In this document: in pieces, positions 11,317 through 24,853 of the stretch | How the letters are laid out: each line of letters begins with the position of its first letter | Position numbering within the stretch: the stretch's first letter is position 1 | DNA from: Pegea sp. RAD2-039 | Taxonomy: Eukaryota; Chordata; Thaliacea; Salpida; Salpidae | Reading direction: 5' to 3' | DNA length: 64,000 bases | Assembly (NCBI GenBank): GCA_034620365.1 | Contig: JAQGEQ010000071.1 | Coordinates: 4,898,001-4,962,000 of the forward strand | Position numbers and translations under genes: made by a program | Notes under the pieces: model-generated | Seen by the model: the letters and a program-made list of their open reading frames with translations, nothing else | What the model was told of the DNA's origin: nothing | Databases searched by the model: none

Positions 11317-14300
11317 TCAACATTTCAACTTCTCAACCAGTTCCGCTCTCCGCTTCTCACAATGACAATCAAATCGACTCAATTGCTTCGCTTGTCGAGT
11401 CGTCAGCTGTGAATCGAGCAGGTTGTCATGACAACCAAGTAATCACCGCGCGTAACAACAAACCAATTGTCTCTCTTCGGTGAACTTCCTAACTTCTTGA
11501 CCTTGTAGCTCTCGGATCCGGCGTTCTCGTTCAGCAGCAGGAACACGAGGATCTCTTCCCACTTCTTTCGTTCGCTCCATCCAAGCTTTAGTCTGATTCG
11601 TCTTCAACTCATTCATCTCTCTAAGATCAAAAGACACTAGAAGAGGATTCACATGAACCAATCAACGGACTTCTCTTGCGCTTTATGTAGCTTTTTCCGA
11701 AACTCTTGATTGATAACCTCCAGCGCAGTAAAGACCGCTTTCCGCTCTTTCTTTTCAGTCTCTTCTTTGTCTTTAACGAAATTTGTCTCTTCATCGCTTT
11801 TCTCATTCTTCTGATGGAAGGAAATAAATTAACAGTGAAAGGTGACGAGTGTTGAGATGACTCACCACCACTATATTTGTTCCATCGACCTTCAAGGTGG
11901 AATTATTTCGTTTCTTACAAAATATCAGCGAACTGAAAAAGGTTGATTTGATGACTTCTTCAACTTTTGATTATTAGAAACAAAATGTGAAAAATTTCTT
12001 TTCAACAAAATGAATTATTGATTGGTTGACTACTGAAGCTAACTTTTGTTTCACAGTAAAAACTTTTAGCTTTTTCTTCTGTTGTTGTCAGATAAAACAC
12101 GATTGTATACTAACCCTGGCCAACAACACGAGTTTGTTTGAGTGTCTGCCGTAATCACTTCAATTTTTTTCTGCAAATATCAATTTGCAACATTTAACAT
12201 GAAAGAAACAACAAGCGCGTTTCTATTTGAAATAAAAACAAGTTTTTATGTAAGCAGAATTATTTATTGAAATTATTTTTAGAATAAGATTGGAATAAGT
12301 AAATTGACATCACAAATATTTGATTAGTGGTTTATTTAAATCAATCTTATAACCAAAAGATTAAAAATAATTAGTTTGAAATTGATGACAAACGACTTTG
12401 AAATGTAATATAAACACCACATGGTGACAAGGACTAATTTTTCAAGCTTTTTAAATCTCAAATTTCATGTTTACTGATAAAAAAATCTTTCTAGAAAACT
12501 TGTATTCTCAATTTGTTGTTAAAAAAGTATCAAGCAAAACTAACTGAAGATTTCTTCGAAGACTTCTTATTTTTCCCTGGATTCATTGAAGATAAATAAG
12601 AGTGGTGTGTCCGAATATCTTCCAGAGATATATGACGCGATACAAAGCGGTTTAAGAAATCTACGAACAGCAAATTAGATGATGAACAACAAGTTGATCA
12701 TACCTTCAGTAAACTCTTTATTGTGAAGTAAAGAAACTGAATCTGGTAACGTCATTGAGTAGTTTTGTTGAGTGTCTTTACAACTAACGTCTCTACTTCC
12801 ACTAGTATTTGATCTTCTATTATTGATTTTGATGGACGCTGAGGAGGACTTTTGAGTGGATTTTTTGCTGCTATGAGAGGATGTCTTTGCAGTAATTTCA
12901 TAAGCTGTATTTGAGGAATTGCCCTTTTCTGATATCTCAGAATTCTCTTCTATTTCTTCCTCTAGATCTTCATCCAGCTGAAAATAGTTTATAAAAGGTT
13001 TGAAAAAAATTGTCCAAAAATAAAAATCCTAGAAATAAATGAAAAATGAAGGAATGAAAAGCAATGGGTCTAAAAGGTCAAAAATTTGTGATTAATTTGT
13101 AGAGTTCGGTTAAAAATTGAACTAATTCATCACAAACTGACATCATCAACTAAATTCTTCAACTGCTGCTCATGTTGCTTCCGTAAGGAGATTTGATGAG
13201 CACAAGGATTTTCCAAAGCAGAAACAACATCTGCAAACATCAAATAAAGGTCCTTAGGGAGGTAGACATCTCAAGTCTGATTCAACTAATTTTATCAAAC
13301 TGAATGAGCTACCTTGAAATATTTCCGGAACATAGCTTCCTAAAGTAATCTTGACAAAAATTGTCGCATTATCAAGAGGTACACCAGAAGTTGACCTTAA
13401 GCCGACGTAATGATAACCAGATTGCAGACTGTTAAATGGGATTATTCGCTGACCAATTACCTGTCGACTGTCATCGAGGACAGCGAATCGTAACAAGGCA
13501 AGGTCGGGACAGATGACCTAGTTGAAAAATAAAATGTTTTTTTTGATGAATTTTTGTCAGCGATTTGCTGATTGGATAATTTTGGTTCCAAATTTATTTG
13601 AAAAAAAGTTTTGATTTTTAATTAAAAAGATGTTGATGATTAGAGATCTTACCTTACGAAATCGAAACTCGTTGCTAGGGTAAGTAGGGTTCAAGCTGTT
13701 GTTGACGACAAGTTGGGTTCGAAATTCCTTTCTAATGGTGTCATTTGGTAATCCAAACATATCAACTTCAACGAATGAATTTACTGGTTTCTCAGCCAAA
13801 AATAAAGCTGATATTACCTGAAACAGATAGAAATTATCAACAAAAACAGTGTCGACAAACAGGAACAACAACTCACCTTTACCCTACAACTAGCAGCTAT
13901 TACTCCATCAACTGTACTTTCAGCAAATGGGTCAAACACTCGGTTATCTGCTGTCATTATACCTGGCTTCAGTAAATATCCACAATTGTCATTATACTCG
14001 AACTTTCCAGCGTTTACTTGCATCCCCAAATCTACGAATTATTTCATTTTTTTAATGAATTTTTTGCCAGAAATTTTATTTCAATACTAACCAGTGGTTT
14101 GAAAATTCAAAGATGCCATTTGGCAACCAGCATCCCAAAATGGTTGTGGAATGTAATTGCTTGAGTCTACTCTGCTTCCTCTTGGGTAGATTCGACTCAT
14201 TTGAACTTTGTTGTAACTACAAATTAGTTACACTGATTAAAACTTGTCTGAAAACTTCAACAAAATTTCTACTCACTCCACAAACTCAATGGAGTTGTTT

Positions 14301-17300
14301 TTCAAGTGATGCAAGCCAACAGTTTCATTGAATGATGACATGTGAAAACTACACTTCGTTTCAATTTTCTCTGTTTAAAAACAAAGAATTGAAGAAATTG
14401 TCATTACACTGTCAACAACTACCTTCTTTCAGTTTTTTGAAACCAAGGAATTTAACGGACTGACAATAATTAACCAACTCTGAGAGCTTGGAATGGATAT
14501 TAGTGTAAGAAGTTTTCACATAGACATAATTCCGCATAATCTCTTGTTGATCTATATCATCTGATGTTGCACTCTGAGCCTTTAAAACAAAAGTCTTGAG
14601 TCCATGCAAATGACTGAGGAAATTTTGTTGTAAAATCAATAATTTTTTAGATTTTTACAAATTGTAGAAATGAAATTAGGAAATTTATCTATATTTAATT
14701 TTAGTAATAATTTGTTACCCGGTTCTTTTTACTGTCACTTTCAGAACTTTTCGTCGATACAACCCGCATGCTTCTTTTCTCTTTCACTTCTAGGTTTTCC
14801 TTTTTTAAAACAAACTTTATTCAACTAAATTAAGTAGATATCAGCAATTAGTATCAAATTTAACATCAAAAAAATTAGATAAAATTGAAATGGAACAAAC
14901 CATTTCATCTGGTTTTATTTCATCATTAAGTTCTGGGTGTGCTTCTGTTGTTACTGAAATACACAAATATTTACCAACTAATCATCAACTTCAACCTACT
15001 CACAGGCTTCATCTAGTTCGCCAGGAATCGAATCTTCCAAGTTTTCTAAGACTTCTGGTAAATCTGAAAAGATTAAGTTGTGAGATGCTGAGGAAGTTGT
15101 GATGGTTTCAATCAATTAATTTGGATGTAGAATTGGTGTTTGCATCTTTTAATATTTCACTTCATTAAGATTGAAAATAGTAACAACAAAAAAGAGGTTT
15201 TTGAGGATGTTGGTTAGATTTATTGTAAGTTTGAGGTTAGGAAGAAAACAGAAATTAAATAAATTTGAAAGATTCTAGTGAAGAAAATAAAACGAATTAG
15301 AAAAGTAAATAACATAAGAATTGAAAACAAGAAAGTTGTATAGATGTTAGAAAATTGATTTAGTGGAGGATGTTTTTGAGTAAATTAGTGGGTTTGAAAG
15401 TAGAACAAGATCTTTCTTTCCCCAATAGAAACAAGAAAGTTTAATAAAGTTGATCGAATGTTAAACGTGACACACGTGATGACCTTTACTCGATTTCAAA
15501 ACAACTCACTTTTACTCAATTCTTGTGGTAATTTTTTGTTTTTGATAAGAATCTTGCGAAGAAGAGACGCAGGAGACGGAAGAGCGACTCCCGGTTCCAA
15601 CTAAAATCATCAATTAGTGATGAAGATCAGATCTCTTTACTTTCTACTTACAGGAAAATCATCTAAATTTTTACTGAGTAAAAAATTCCCGAATATTTCG
15701 ATGCAGTAATTGGCCATCTTCAACTGCATCGGCTTCCTGTAGATTACAAATAAATTCCTGAAACATTAAATGAGAAAAAGAACTGACGTGCAATGAGTTT
15801 CAAATGATAAAATAACTGGATACTGTGAGGCAATGAAAGCAGTTTCTTTGATAGCAACCAGCACATCACGAAACATAACATCAGTGCACATTGCCTTGCC
15901 ATGAGTTATGATAGGTTCACCGCTCATGTCACCTTTACCGTCCCAACAATCCAGTTCAATACATCTACAAAATTCAACAGAATCAACCTGTATTCAACTT
16001 TCTATTTCAACTCAAACTACTTTTGATCAATCTTAAATAATTCATTACCTGCAACCTGACAGTAAAACACTTCTATAAATTTCCACCGAGGATTTACCAC
16101 CAAATTGGCTGCCTAAGATAGAAAATAATTAGTTGAATGTTTTATCAGTGCATATTGTAGATGTAACAATCTTAAAAACTGGAATATTAATAATTAAAAA
16201 CTAGAATCGATAAAATAGAAAAAGATTAAATCCATGAGAAGCTATTTATAAGAAGCAAAATTGTTTTTTTTTTAAAAAGTCTTTTTGAAATATCAGATTT
16301 ATTAGTTAAATTAGAAATCAGTTTGAATTGTTGGTAGAGAACAAACCTGTTAGGTAGGTGTTATGTGATGAGTTGATAAAGTAATGACTAAGTGGTTTTG
16401 TCATATCCATATTCAATTTTATATGATTTAAATAAATTAATGGGTTATCGTCACTAGCAAGAAAGTTCTCGAAACCTTTCAATGAAAGACAATCTGGAAA
16501 GAAAATTAAATAGATTAAAAAATGAGATTCAAAACTAATCTGTAATCCAATCACAAACTTTCAAGTAAATCAAATGACAGAAAGCCTTCTTTTGTGAAAA
16601 TTTCGAAATATTTTTAGTTAATTCTCTAAAGAAATTCTTAAATTGGAAAATAGAATAAAAAATAGAAAAATGGTATCAAGATAATGTTACTAGATGCTAC
16701 TAGATGCTAGATTCTAACTTTATTTACATCGGTAAGATCTAATCTTATGACCTTTAAACTTTTTATTTAATTGTTTAAAATCGAAGTTAAAATTCGTAGA
16801 ATAATTTAATCGTATAGTTAATGTCTTTACAGAGTTTTAAGAACCAGTGATTAAAAAGCTGGTAATTACCGATACAATTTAATTATCAGTAAATAGATAT
16901 TTATTCCTGTTTAATCTTATTTAAAACAAAAATAAAAAAATTAACGAAAAAGAGGAAAATGTGAATGCCGAATATTCAACGATTAACGATATCTAGTTTT
17001 ATTACTTTAATCAATTTGTTTCTGAATTTTAACACCAAAGGTAAGTTTCATCCTCAAAATATAATAAATTTGAAAAGTATACTATAAAAAATTCAAAGTT
17101 TTGAAATTTAATTAAAGAGTAAGAAAGAAAAATGAGTGAAAATGAATGTAGAAAAGCAACATGTTGGTGAAAATATATTAAAATTTGGTATATAAGCAAG
17201 ATGTGAATAATTTATATGTATGACTTATACTTCTATTCCTGAATTTAGTATCCTAAAAATTTCCATAAATTAAAAAAGTTTTTTTTTGAGGCAAACATAA

Positions 17301-20300
17301 AACTTGTCGTTATGACATAAAACGTTTTTTGATTTGCAAATTAAGCAAAATTAAAAGCTGTTTTTGTTCAAATAAAATAGTCGAGGATTTTGTAAGAAGC
17401 TAAAAAGTGAAATATACGGAGTATTTAGAAATAATTTATCAAAAATAACTATAAATAGTTGGGAAATAAATAGTATGAAAACGTTTAATGAGTCATTTTC
17501 ACAGAAATGATCCATAATTAAAATTAAATAAAATTTCTAACGTGAAATTTTTTTCTTACAAACAAATAAAAAAGAATTTATATATTAAAAGAACATATAT
17601 CGATTTTTCCACTAAACACAAGATATAGAAGAAAAGTTCTATTAAAACACAATAAAATATATTTTATCTAAAAATTTAAATATCAACTATTTTAAGGGAG
17701 ACTTTAAAATTTTTAAGATTCAAAAGAATAGGTTATTACATCAAGATAAAGGTTGCAAGAAAGGTTAATCTTACAGTAGCTTGATAATTGTACCACAAAA
17801 AATAATTAAATTAGTTTTAGTTCTGATTATTTGAATTCCTACAGATTTGAGTTTATTGAAATTCGTCAAATAATTATAATTAAATGGAGAAATAAAAAGA
17901 TGATTTCATTTACAATCATTCATTTTCGCTGCTGAAGATCAAGTACAAATTTCAAACGATGCATCTTAAATTGAATCAATTTAAAAAAATCTTACTTTAA
18001 AATAATTTGAAGAAATATAAAACAGAATCATTAAAAGATATTTAATCAACTAAACCAAAAACATCTCTTTCTTCATCAGCTTATTTGTAAGCTTACCTCT
18101 TTTACGGATTGATACATCAGGCTCATGTTGATTAATTATTGCTGAAGCTCTTTTAATATCAAAAAATGGGATCAGGATTTCATTTGAACGTGGATCTCTC
18201 TGATTCTCATTCAACCAACAAACTAAATCAGGTAATTCAACCAAACCAGTATTTGGTTTACATCTGACAAATATATAAAATAAATAGTTGTTCTTGGAAG
18301 ATACTAAGACGCTTACATCTGGTCAAAGACAGCTGCTATGTCATCCCTAATACAGCAGGATTCGTACATGTTCTTGAAAGACTCGAAAGTTAGTTCAGAA
18401 GGCTTCAATTCGTCGTTCTGTTTGGTAAAAAACGTTTTAAATAAACAACAACCGAAAGATTTTGTTCTCAAAGTAAATTAAATAGTTTAATAAATTAATA
18501 ATTCTATAGATGCTATTAACACTTTGATAAATTGTACCTTTTGTAAATTAATTCCAACTTTTTTAACCTTTTGAAAGAAAATCTTTTCATTTTTGTCATG
18601 ACCGAACAGTTTAAGTATTCTATAAAAAAATCAATTCTAAAATTAGAAGATTAGATAAGCAGTGCAACTAGTTTATGTAATTTTAAATTAGTATCACGTT
18701 GTTAAATACAAATTAATCTAAACAAACCTTCGCACTGGTATTAAACCCTTCGAATTTGTAGAATATCGTAATCGTTTCCATCTATATCAAATATTAACAA
18801 AAGGTTGGATGAGTAAATTGTAGCAAACCATAAAATATTAAAACAATAACTTACTGCTTCCGTAAGACTCCTTGAAAAGATAGATGTCTTGATGATGTAG
18901 AGTATAAAATTTTGTTTAATCCTTTTGTCCATAGCTAAATAAATAAACAGAAGATATAATGAGATTATGATCTGTTAGTTTGAACTCTTAGAAGTAAAAC
19001 AAATTACGTTTTATCGCAGCTTTTCTTATTTCCATCAAACAGAATAATTTGTTTAAGAGCTTAACATTAATGAGCTTGAAAATTTTTTGAATTCATTTTT
19101 ATTTCAACATCAAAATATTTGCATAAAAAAAAAGTTTATATTTTGAGAAATTAGTAAAATAGAAGAAGACAGATGAAGCAGTTAAATTAATTTATTGCGA
19201 CATTCTTACTGGTGACAAAAATTAAATTTTATTGAATACGCCAAGAAGAAATGGTCTATCAATTGACTAAAAAGATTACACAAAAACTTTATTAATGACT
19301 AAATGAAATCGTAAGAGAAAAATTGTCTGCACACTTACTACAGTAGTAAATCATATAGTAAAAAAATTAAATTAAACATTTTACACCAGCTTTCTACCTT
19401 TTTCTTTTATTTGATTATTTTGATGTTTAAGTAATTATAAAATATTCATAATTTGTGTCTAATACACAAAAAAAATCAAAAGATTTTGGAACCCGTGCGC
19501 TCATACTACTGCTTATAATTACCACCGGGGTTCTGATTTTTAATAATTTAAGAGCCTTTGACCTTCGTATAGTAACCTAATTATAATATAAATACTCATT
19601 TGAATATTTGTAATAAAGCTGAAATAGGAATATTATTTTCAACAAATTATTATGCAAATATTTTATATATAACAAATATATATCTATATTTTAATAAATT
19701 GAAAACTAACAGTTGCAACCGAAGATGAAGGTGTAACAAATTGAACAAGTGATAAGTTTGTAATATCATTTCCATATGATATAGACAACAGTTTATCTGA
19801 ATAAATTTCCAAATCACTATGCTGTGATGTTTTATTTTCCTGAAAATATTTGGAGTTTGTAGTGAATATCTAAGATTAGATTATTAAAAACCTTTGTACA
19901 GTGTCCTACTCGGACTTCCTTGATATATGTTAATTCAATAGACTCAATTTCCTGAAATCACAAATGTCAATTTAGATAAAAAAATATATTTCTATAAATA
20001 CAAAATTTATGTTACATGTCAATTTATTTCTTTTTTTATATCAAATTACCTTTTTTATCGGATAACTTCTAAACTGGATAACTAAAAACATAAAGTCGTC
20101 ATCTACTTTTAAATGACATGATTGTAACGTAGAAGTCTGTAGATAAATATCCATAAAATTAGATAAAAAATCGATATTATCATGTAAGCCAGGAAAACTT
20201 ATTTATTTACTGAACGATATTTATAAAAATAAACTATAATTTGATGAAAGTTTAAAAATAAAATTTAATTATAAATAAGTTATTACAATATCTACAGCAT

Positions 20301-20400
20301 TTTAGATTAGAAAATTTCAAATACTTACATCAACTCTTTTATGAACATAACATCCTTCAGTTAAAGCTGTTAAAGTTTGTTGATCAATTGTTGAGACCAT
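11317..20400 (-). CDS. PLCB4: Phosphatidylinositol-4,5-bisphosphate phospholipase C beta (norpA/PLCB4 class)
   Basis: Gq-activated enzyme that splits PIP2 into IP3 and diacylglycerol at the plasma membrane. The 31 exons total 3519 nt and encode 1172 aa. 5' to 3' (high to low): 20329-20400, 20050-20136, 19892-19951, 19711-19839, 18855-18934, 18728-18781, 18538-18619, 18317-18417, 18097-18263, 16347-16493, 16049-16112, 15788-15964, 15652-15757, 15510-15600, 15004-15063, 14901-14953, 14719-14799, 14423-14579, 14277-14370, 14092-14216, 13877-14031, 13653-13817, 13313-13517, 13142-13230, 12704-12977, 12545-12660, 12115-12170, 11866-11932, 11653-11810, 11464-11620, 11317-11406. PH-like region ~1-116; EF hands to ~277; X box ~278-472 with both catalytic His ([18 protein letters not shown]), [10 protein letters not shown] and SFETHC; acidic X-Y linker ~473-537; Y box ~538-714 ([30 protein letters not shown]); C2 ~715-837; beta-specific coiled-coil tail with WMERTKEV and [10 protein letters not shown]. 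One intron (11621-11652) is only 32 nt. Confidence 0.96.
19489..19533 (-). repeat. Possible tRNA-like/SINE remnant in a PLC-beta intron
   Basis: In the 776-nt intron 18935-19710, GAACCC (19489-19494) and GGGTTC (19528-19533) can pair. On the minus strand this reads as GCGCACGGGTTCCAAAATC after GGTGGTAATTATAAG, which faintly recalls a pol III B box with an upstream arm. Too short and degraded to name a family. Confidence 0.2.
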
Positions 20401-23400
20401 ATCAATTCACCCAATTAAATCACCACTTTAAAAAATAAAAAAATAATAAATGCTTTCATAAATAGACTAAAAAAACAAACATTAAAAAAAGTTTATTTTC
20501 AAACAAATATTGTGAGATATTTACTTCATTATTTTTATAGATATTTTAACATCAAAATACTTAGATAAAAAGTTTAAAACAAATAATTTTGTTCAATAAA
20601 AATTAAACAAATTCAAGTTGAAAAAAATGTTCGCCATATATTAAAAAACTAGGGAAGTTGATACCCTTTATAAGCTAACAATTACATTTTCTATAATATC
20701 CTGTTAGCTCAAATAACAAAATGAATAAATACTAATTAATGACATTAAACAAACTGAAACAAACTTTAAAAGGCTCTAGATAGAAAAAGTTCAAATTTAT
20801 TTAGGATATTCATTTTAAAACACAAAACTTTTTCAATTTATTAATATAATTGAGAATATTTAATCATTATAAAATATTTACTTTTAAAATAATTTATAAA
20901 ATCTTGCGGCCAAATGGTAAACATTTTATCAAAGTTTATAAATATAATAATTTAATTACCAATAAAAACTTTTATGTTTTAATCTTTAGTTTTTTTTCTC
21001 TAATTCAAAATAATATTTTTAAATTATAAATACAGAGAAAGTAAACTTTTATATAAATAAACTTAAAAACTAATTTTTGCTGTCAATCATAAACAAAACA
21101 CCTGCAGTATATATAACTGATATAAAAAAGTTTTTAAACAGACTCTGTTCCACCAAATAGAATAACAAAAATTCAGGAAATATAGTCAACAATAATTCGT
21201 AAAAACATGTTTATTTTTTTCATAATGGGACTTTTTTGAAAAAAGAATTAAAAACAAATTATTTTACTAATCAAAATATTGTGTGGTGATAGCTTACAAA
21301 AAAAAACCAAAGGTTAGGGCGCTACCAATGGTATTTGTCAGCACAAGGTGCAACTTTTTTCGAACTGATATTACTGTTGGTATTGCAGCTATATATTCGT
21401 AACTAGAACATGCTTTGAACGATTATGGTTTTGTGTAGATTTTACCCTAAATTTTACAAAATGATATAGCTGTTAACAAGTTAGCAAATGAAAAATAATA
21501 TCTTTTATTTACGATTGTTCAAATTGAATATGTGATTTATATAATTAGTTATAAATGAGGTAACTTAATCTAAAAATATTCTCTAAATTACAAATGACGA
21601 ATCAACAGCAAGAACACCAAAGTAGCTTGTAAGGTTCAATTGTATATTCATAATATTTTAATATTTGATTTGTACTGGTTAAATGAAATTTTAATCTGTT
21701 AAATAAAATACCTATTTCAACCTTTTTTATTCTAATTCTTTTGACTATAAATCCATAAGTTTTGAGCCACAATGAATGATAGGAAGTTGATAATTTTAGA
21801 AGATAATTGCTTGCATCAAACGGAATATTCTTAATTTAAATAAACATTTTGTGACTTTTTGACTATCTATCTCAAAAATCTAAAACATTTTTAAAAACTA
21901 AATATCTATTTTAAGTGGTACTAATCTTCAAGGGGTTACTAGAAGAGCTTGTATACAGACAAAATGTGGGAGTCTTATTACGTTTATTGTCCCATTGCCT
22001 CAATTAAACCTCATCTGTTTAAACTCATAGATAAAACAATTCAGATCAATTGAAGTTTTCACCAGATCCACTGAAGAAGTTCTGCAGCGTTTTAGGAAGC
22101 TTAGACCCGAGAATAAAACTACTAATGTGAGGTATGAAAAAATGGGAAAACTACTGTTATAATTCAGTTACAGTATAATTGTCATATAGCTGCAGTTGAT
22201 AAAAAGTACTAATTTGTCTATAAATGTTTAAGTCAGCTTTCAATTTCTTAATTATTTCCTTTAAATATTAATCTGAAACACAGCATTTATTTGAAAAAAG
22301 TTAAAAAGAGTTTTTAATAAGATAACAAGGAATTATATCTTTCAAATAGAATAAAGAATTATCTTTAACTGGGAAACTGATGCTAGTCGGTGATATTAAT
22401 TTCAGCATTTGTAAATCGATTTATTTTGTTTTAACGTAAAAAAGAAGAAGTTGTAATCTACGTTGTAAGCATTTCCTGAGAATAACCGTAATCTACGCTC
22501 AATTGTATAAGTTTAGAATTGAGTAGTCACATTGACATAAAAATAAAAGTCTTAAGTTTATTGGCAATAAATGTCCAAAAGAGAAAGAATGTTTTTCAAA
22601 AATTTGGAAATAAACGGCAATTATCAAAGTACCTTGCGGATACTAATAATAATTTATTACTGAAACTTGGTTGAAACTGTTTTATCCTGATTATTTTCTG
22701 GTTGACGGTAATCCTTTTTGTGTTTTGCGTTGTGATAGACTGTATGATAGAGACCGCGATATTTGAGTAGTTCTTAGATGATATATCTTGACATAACGAT
22801 TGAATATACGGTTATACATAGTAGTTAAAGCTATTTCTACTTGTAAATCATCAGTTTCCAACACCCCTGATCAGATCCCTGCTTTAAAAAAAAAAAGATC
22901 TCTCCTCTCTTCAGATACCCTCCTTCGCATTTATTGTAATAAGTAAATAAATAAATATTAGATGAAGCACATGTGGTAATTGTGGAAAAGAATAAATTAT
23001 AGTATGACATGTTATCTTCAAAAGTGTCATCTAAAATTTAGTTGGAAGAAGGAAATCTAGAAATTCTAAAATCTCGAAGGAAAGAAATGAAATAATTGCA
23101 TTATCCACTCTATTTCCTAAAATACTAGGATTTATACTCCAATTTAATACTACAATTTATATTGTAATAGATAAATAAATAAATAATTAGTATATACGGA
23201 CCCTAGCTTAATCTTTAAGAGCATACATACTATGATTTCTACAAAATGACTTTTAGTCAGCAATAAATAACTAGAAGAATTTATTAAGAACAGAAGTAGA
23301 GTTAATTTACTAAAATATGTTTGCTCTAAGTACAATGTAGGACTTAAGTGATACAAGCAATAATGAACAAATTTTCAACTCTTAAGTAGCTTAATCTAGG

Positions 23401-24853
23401 TCATAATATTTTTAATTTGATTGCACAATCATTATAATCGAAGAAACTTCAGCAGCCTTTGGTATTAAAAATATTTTTCTTTCATAATCTATGAAAATTA
23501 AGTGATACATTCCTTTAAAAATATTGACTTTCTATAGCAACTGAAACTGCAAAGTCAAAAGAAGTATCATTTTAAAGTTTAGAAAGTCTTACTAAGTGTA
23601 AGTGATATCAGAAAAGATGTTTATACTTAAAACAAAAACTTTGAAAGGAGTTTACTTATGGGCTCAGTGTTCTTGAAATGGTAGGTCTTACCTAGGAAAC
23701 CTTTTTATTAACACAAGTAAATGAAATTCAGATGCATCTGTATAAACATTTTCAGGACATATTTATCAGCCTCATACAATCTCTTTATTTAGATCAGTGG
23801 TTTACAAATAATCAATACATGATAAGTGATTTAATATCACTTAGCAATAAACGAGCGTAACATCTCTTTCTTGTGAAATGGCCTTATGAAAGATTTTTTT
23901 AAATATTCGTCCTACACGGAAATCAAACGAGCTCCTGGACTGAGAAAAATAAATAAACAATAAATTGATAAGTTTTGAAAGGTATAACTTAAACGATTCA
24001 ATTCTTAAGAAACGGTATTTTCATATTAAGAAACATTCTGTTCTGTGGTTTATAGTAAAAAAATGCTTTTACTGAAATAAAATGCTAGATGTTTAATGAG
24101 ATTTTTAAACTCGTCAGTGAATTTTCAGAATTGTTTGAATTATATTTCTTATGTTCTTTATAACTTTGGTTTTGCAAAGTATACTAAGATTACAAATTTG
24201 GTCAAAATTGTTGGTAGCATATGGTCAGTTTAAATTTTGAATTCTCATAAACGGTGATCTTTTGAAATTTATTTTACATTACAATTAAGGTTTGGCGCGT
24301 TTCTTTTAAAACATAATAATATAAAAAATTTAAAAGAATTAAAAGAATTAATTTTAAGATCATAACAAGAATAATAACTTGATTTAGTTGATTTAGTAAA
24401 ATAATTATTATTTTCTTTTATCTATGTTTGCTAATGAAAATTTAAGAAATTAAATTTTGTACTTTATTGATGCTGAATAGTATTTCGTACTTACATTTTT
24501 TTAAAACAATTTATGAAATGAATTTTCTTCTTTAATTTTTTATTTTCATTAGCTTTGTTTACATTGTTTTCATTTCAAAATAGAATATCAAAAAGAAATC
24601 AGTTAATAGTTACAACTTCTTTAAAGTAACTAAATAATTTTATTTAGATTAGGACCAGTCTTATGTATATTTAGCTTTATAAGGTTGTTGAACTTATATA
24701 AAAGTTATTACTTTTGAATGACAAATAATTATTTTTATATTTTTTTTGCTTAAAATTAATCTCATTAACCTAAACTTTCAAATTTTTTGCATTATCATTT
24801 TATTTATTTTTTCAAGGTTTAATTTTATAACTTATTTCACTCAATTAATATAA
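20401..24853. other. Divergent intergenic region between PLC-beta and HMMR
   Basis: PLC-beta starts leftward at 20400 and HMMR rightward at 24854, so both promoters must lie in these 4.45 kb. Apart from a decayed LINE around 22.6-22.96 kb and a TAAATAAATAAA tract near 23165-23185, I see only AT-rich sequence with short chance frames. No TATA box or conserved element could be assigned with confidence. Confidence 0.7.
22600..22960 (+). mobile_element. Decayed LINE: endonuclease fragment fused to 3' tail
   Basis: 22656-22763 translates to a stretch with TETW, PDYFLV and FCVLRCDRLYDR, then a TGA at 22764. That combination (TETW followed ~20 residues later by RCDR) is typical of the apurinic endonuclease domain of CR1/jockey/RTE-group LINEs. 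About 120 nt further on (22895-22960) comes what looks like the 3' end: a CCTCCTTCGCATTTATTG run followed by TAA/AATA tail repeats. The reverse transcriptase is absent, so the copy is internally deleted as well as interrupted. A reverse-oriented copy of the same tail lies at 38850-38900. Confidence 0.6.

Noticed and set aside
14890-15102. Plus-strand frame of 70 residues
   Set aside because: It is the complement of PLC-beta linker exons 15 and 16.
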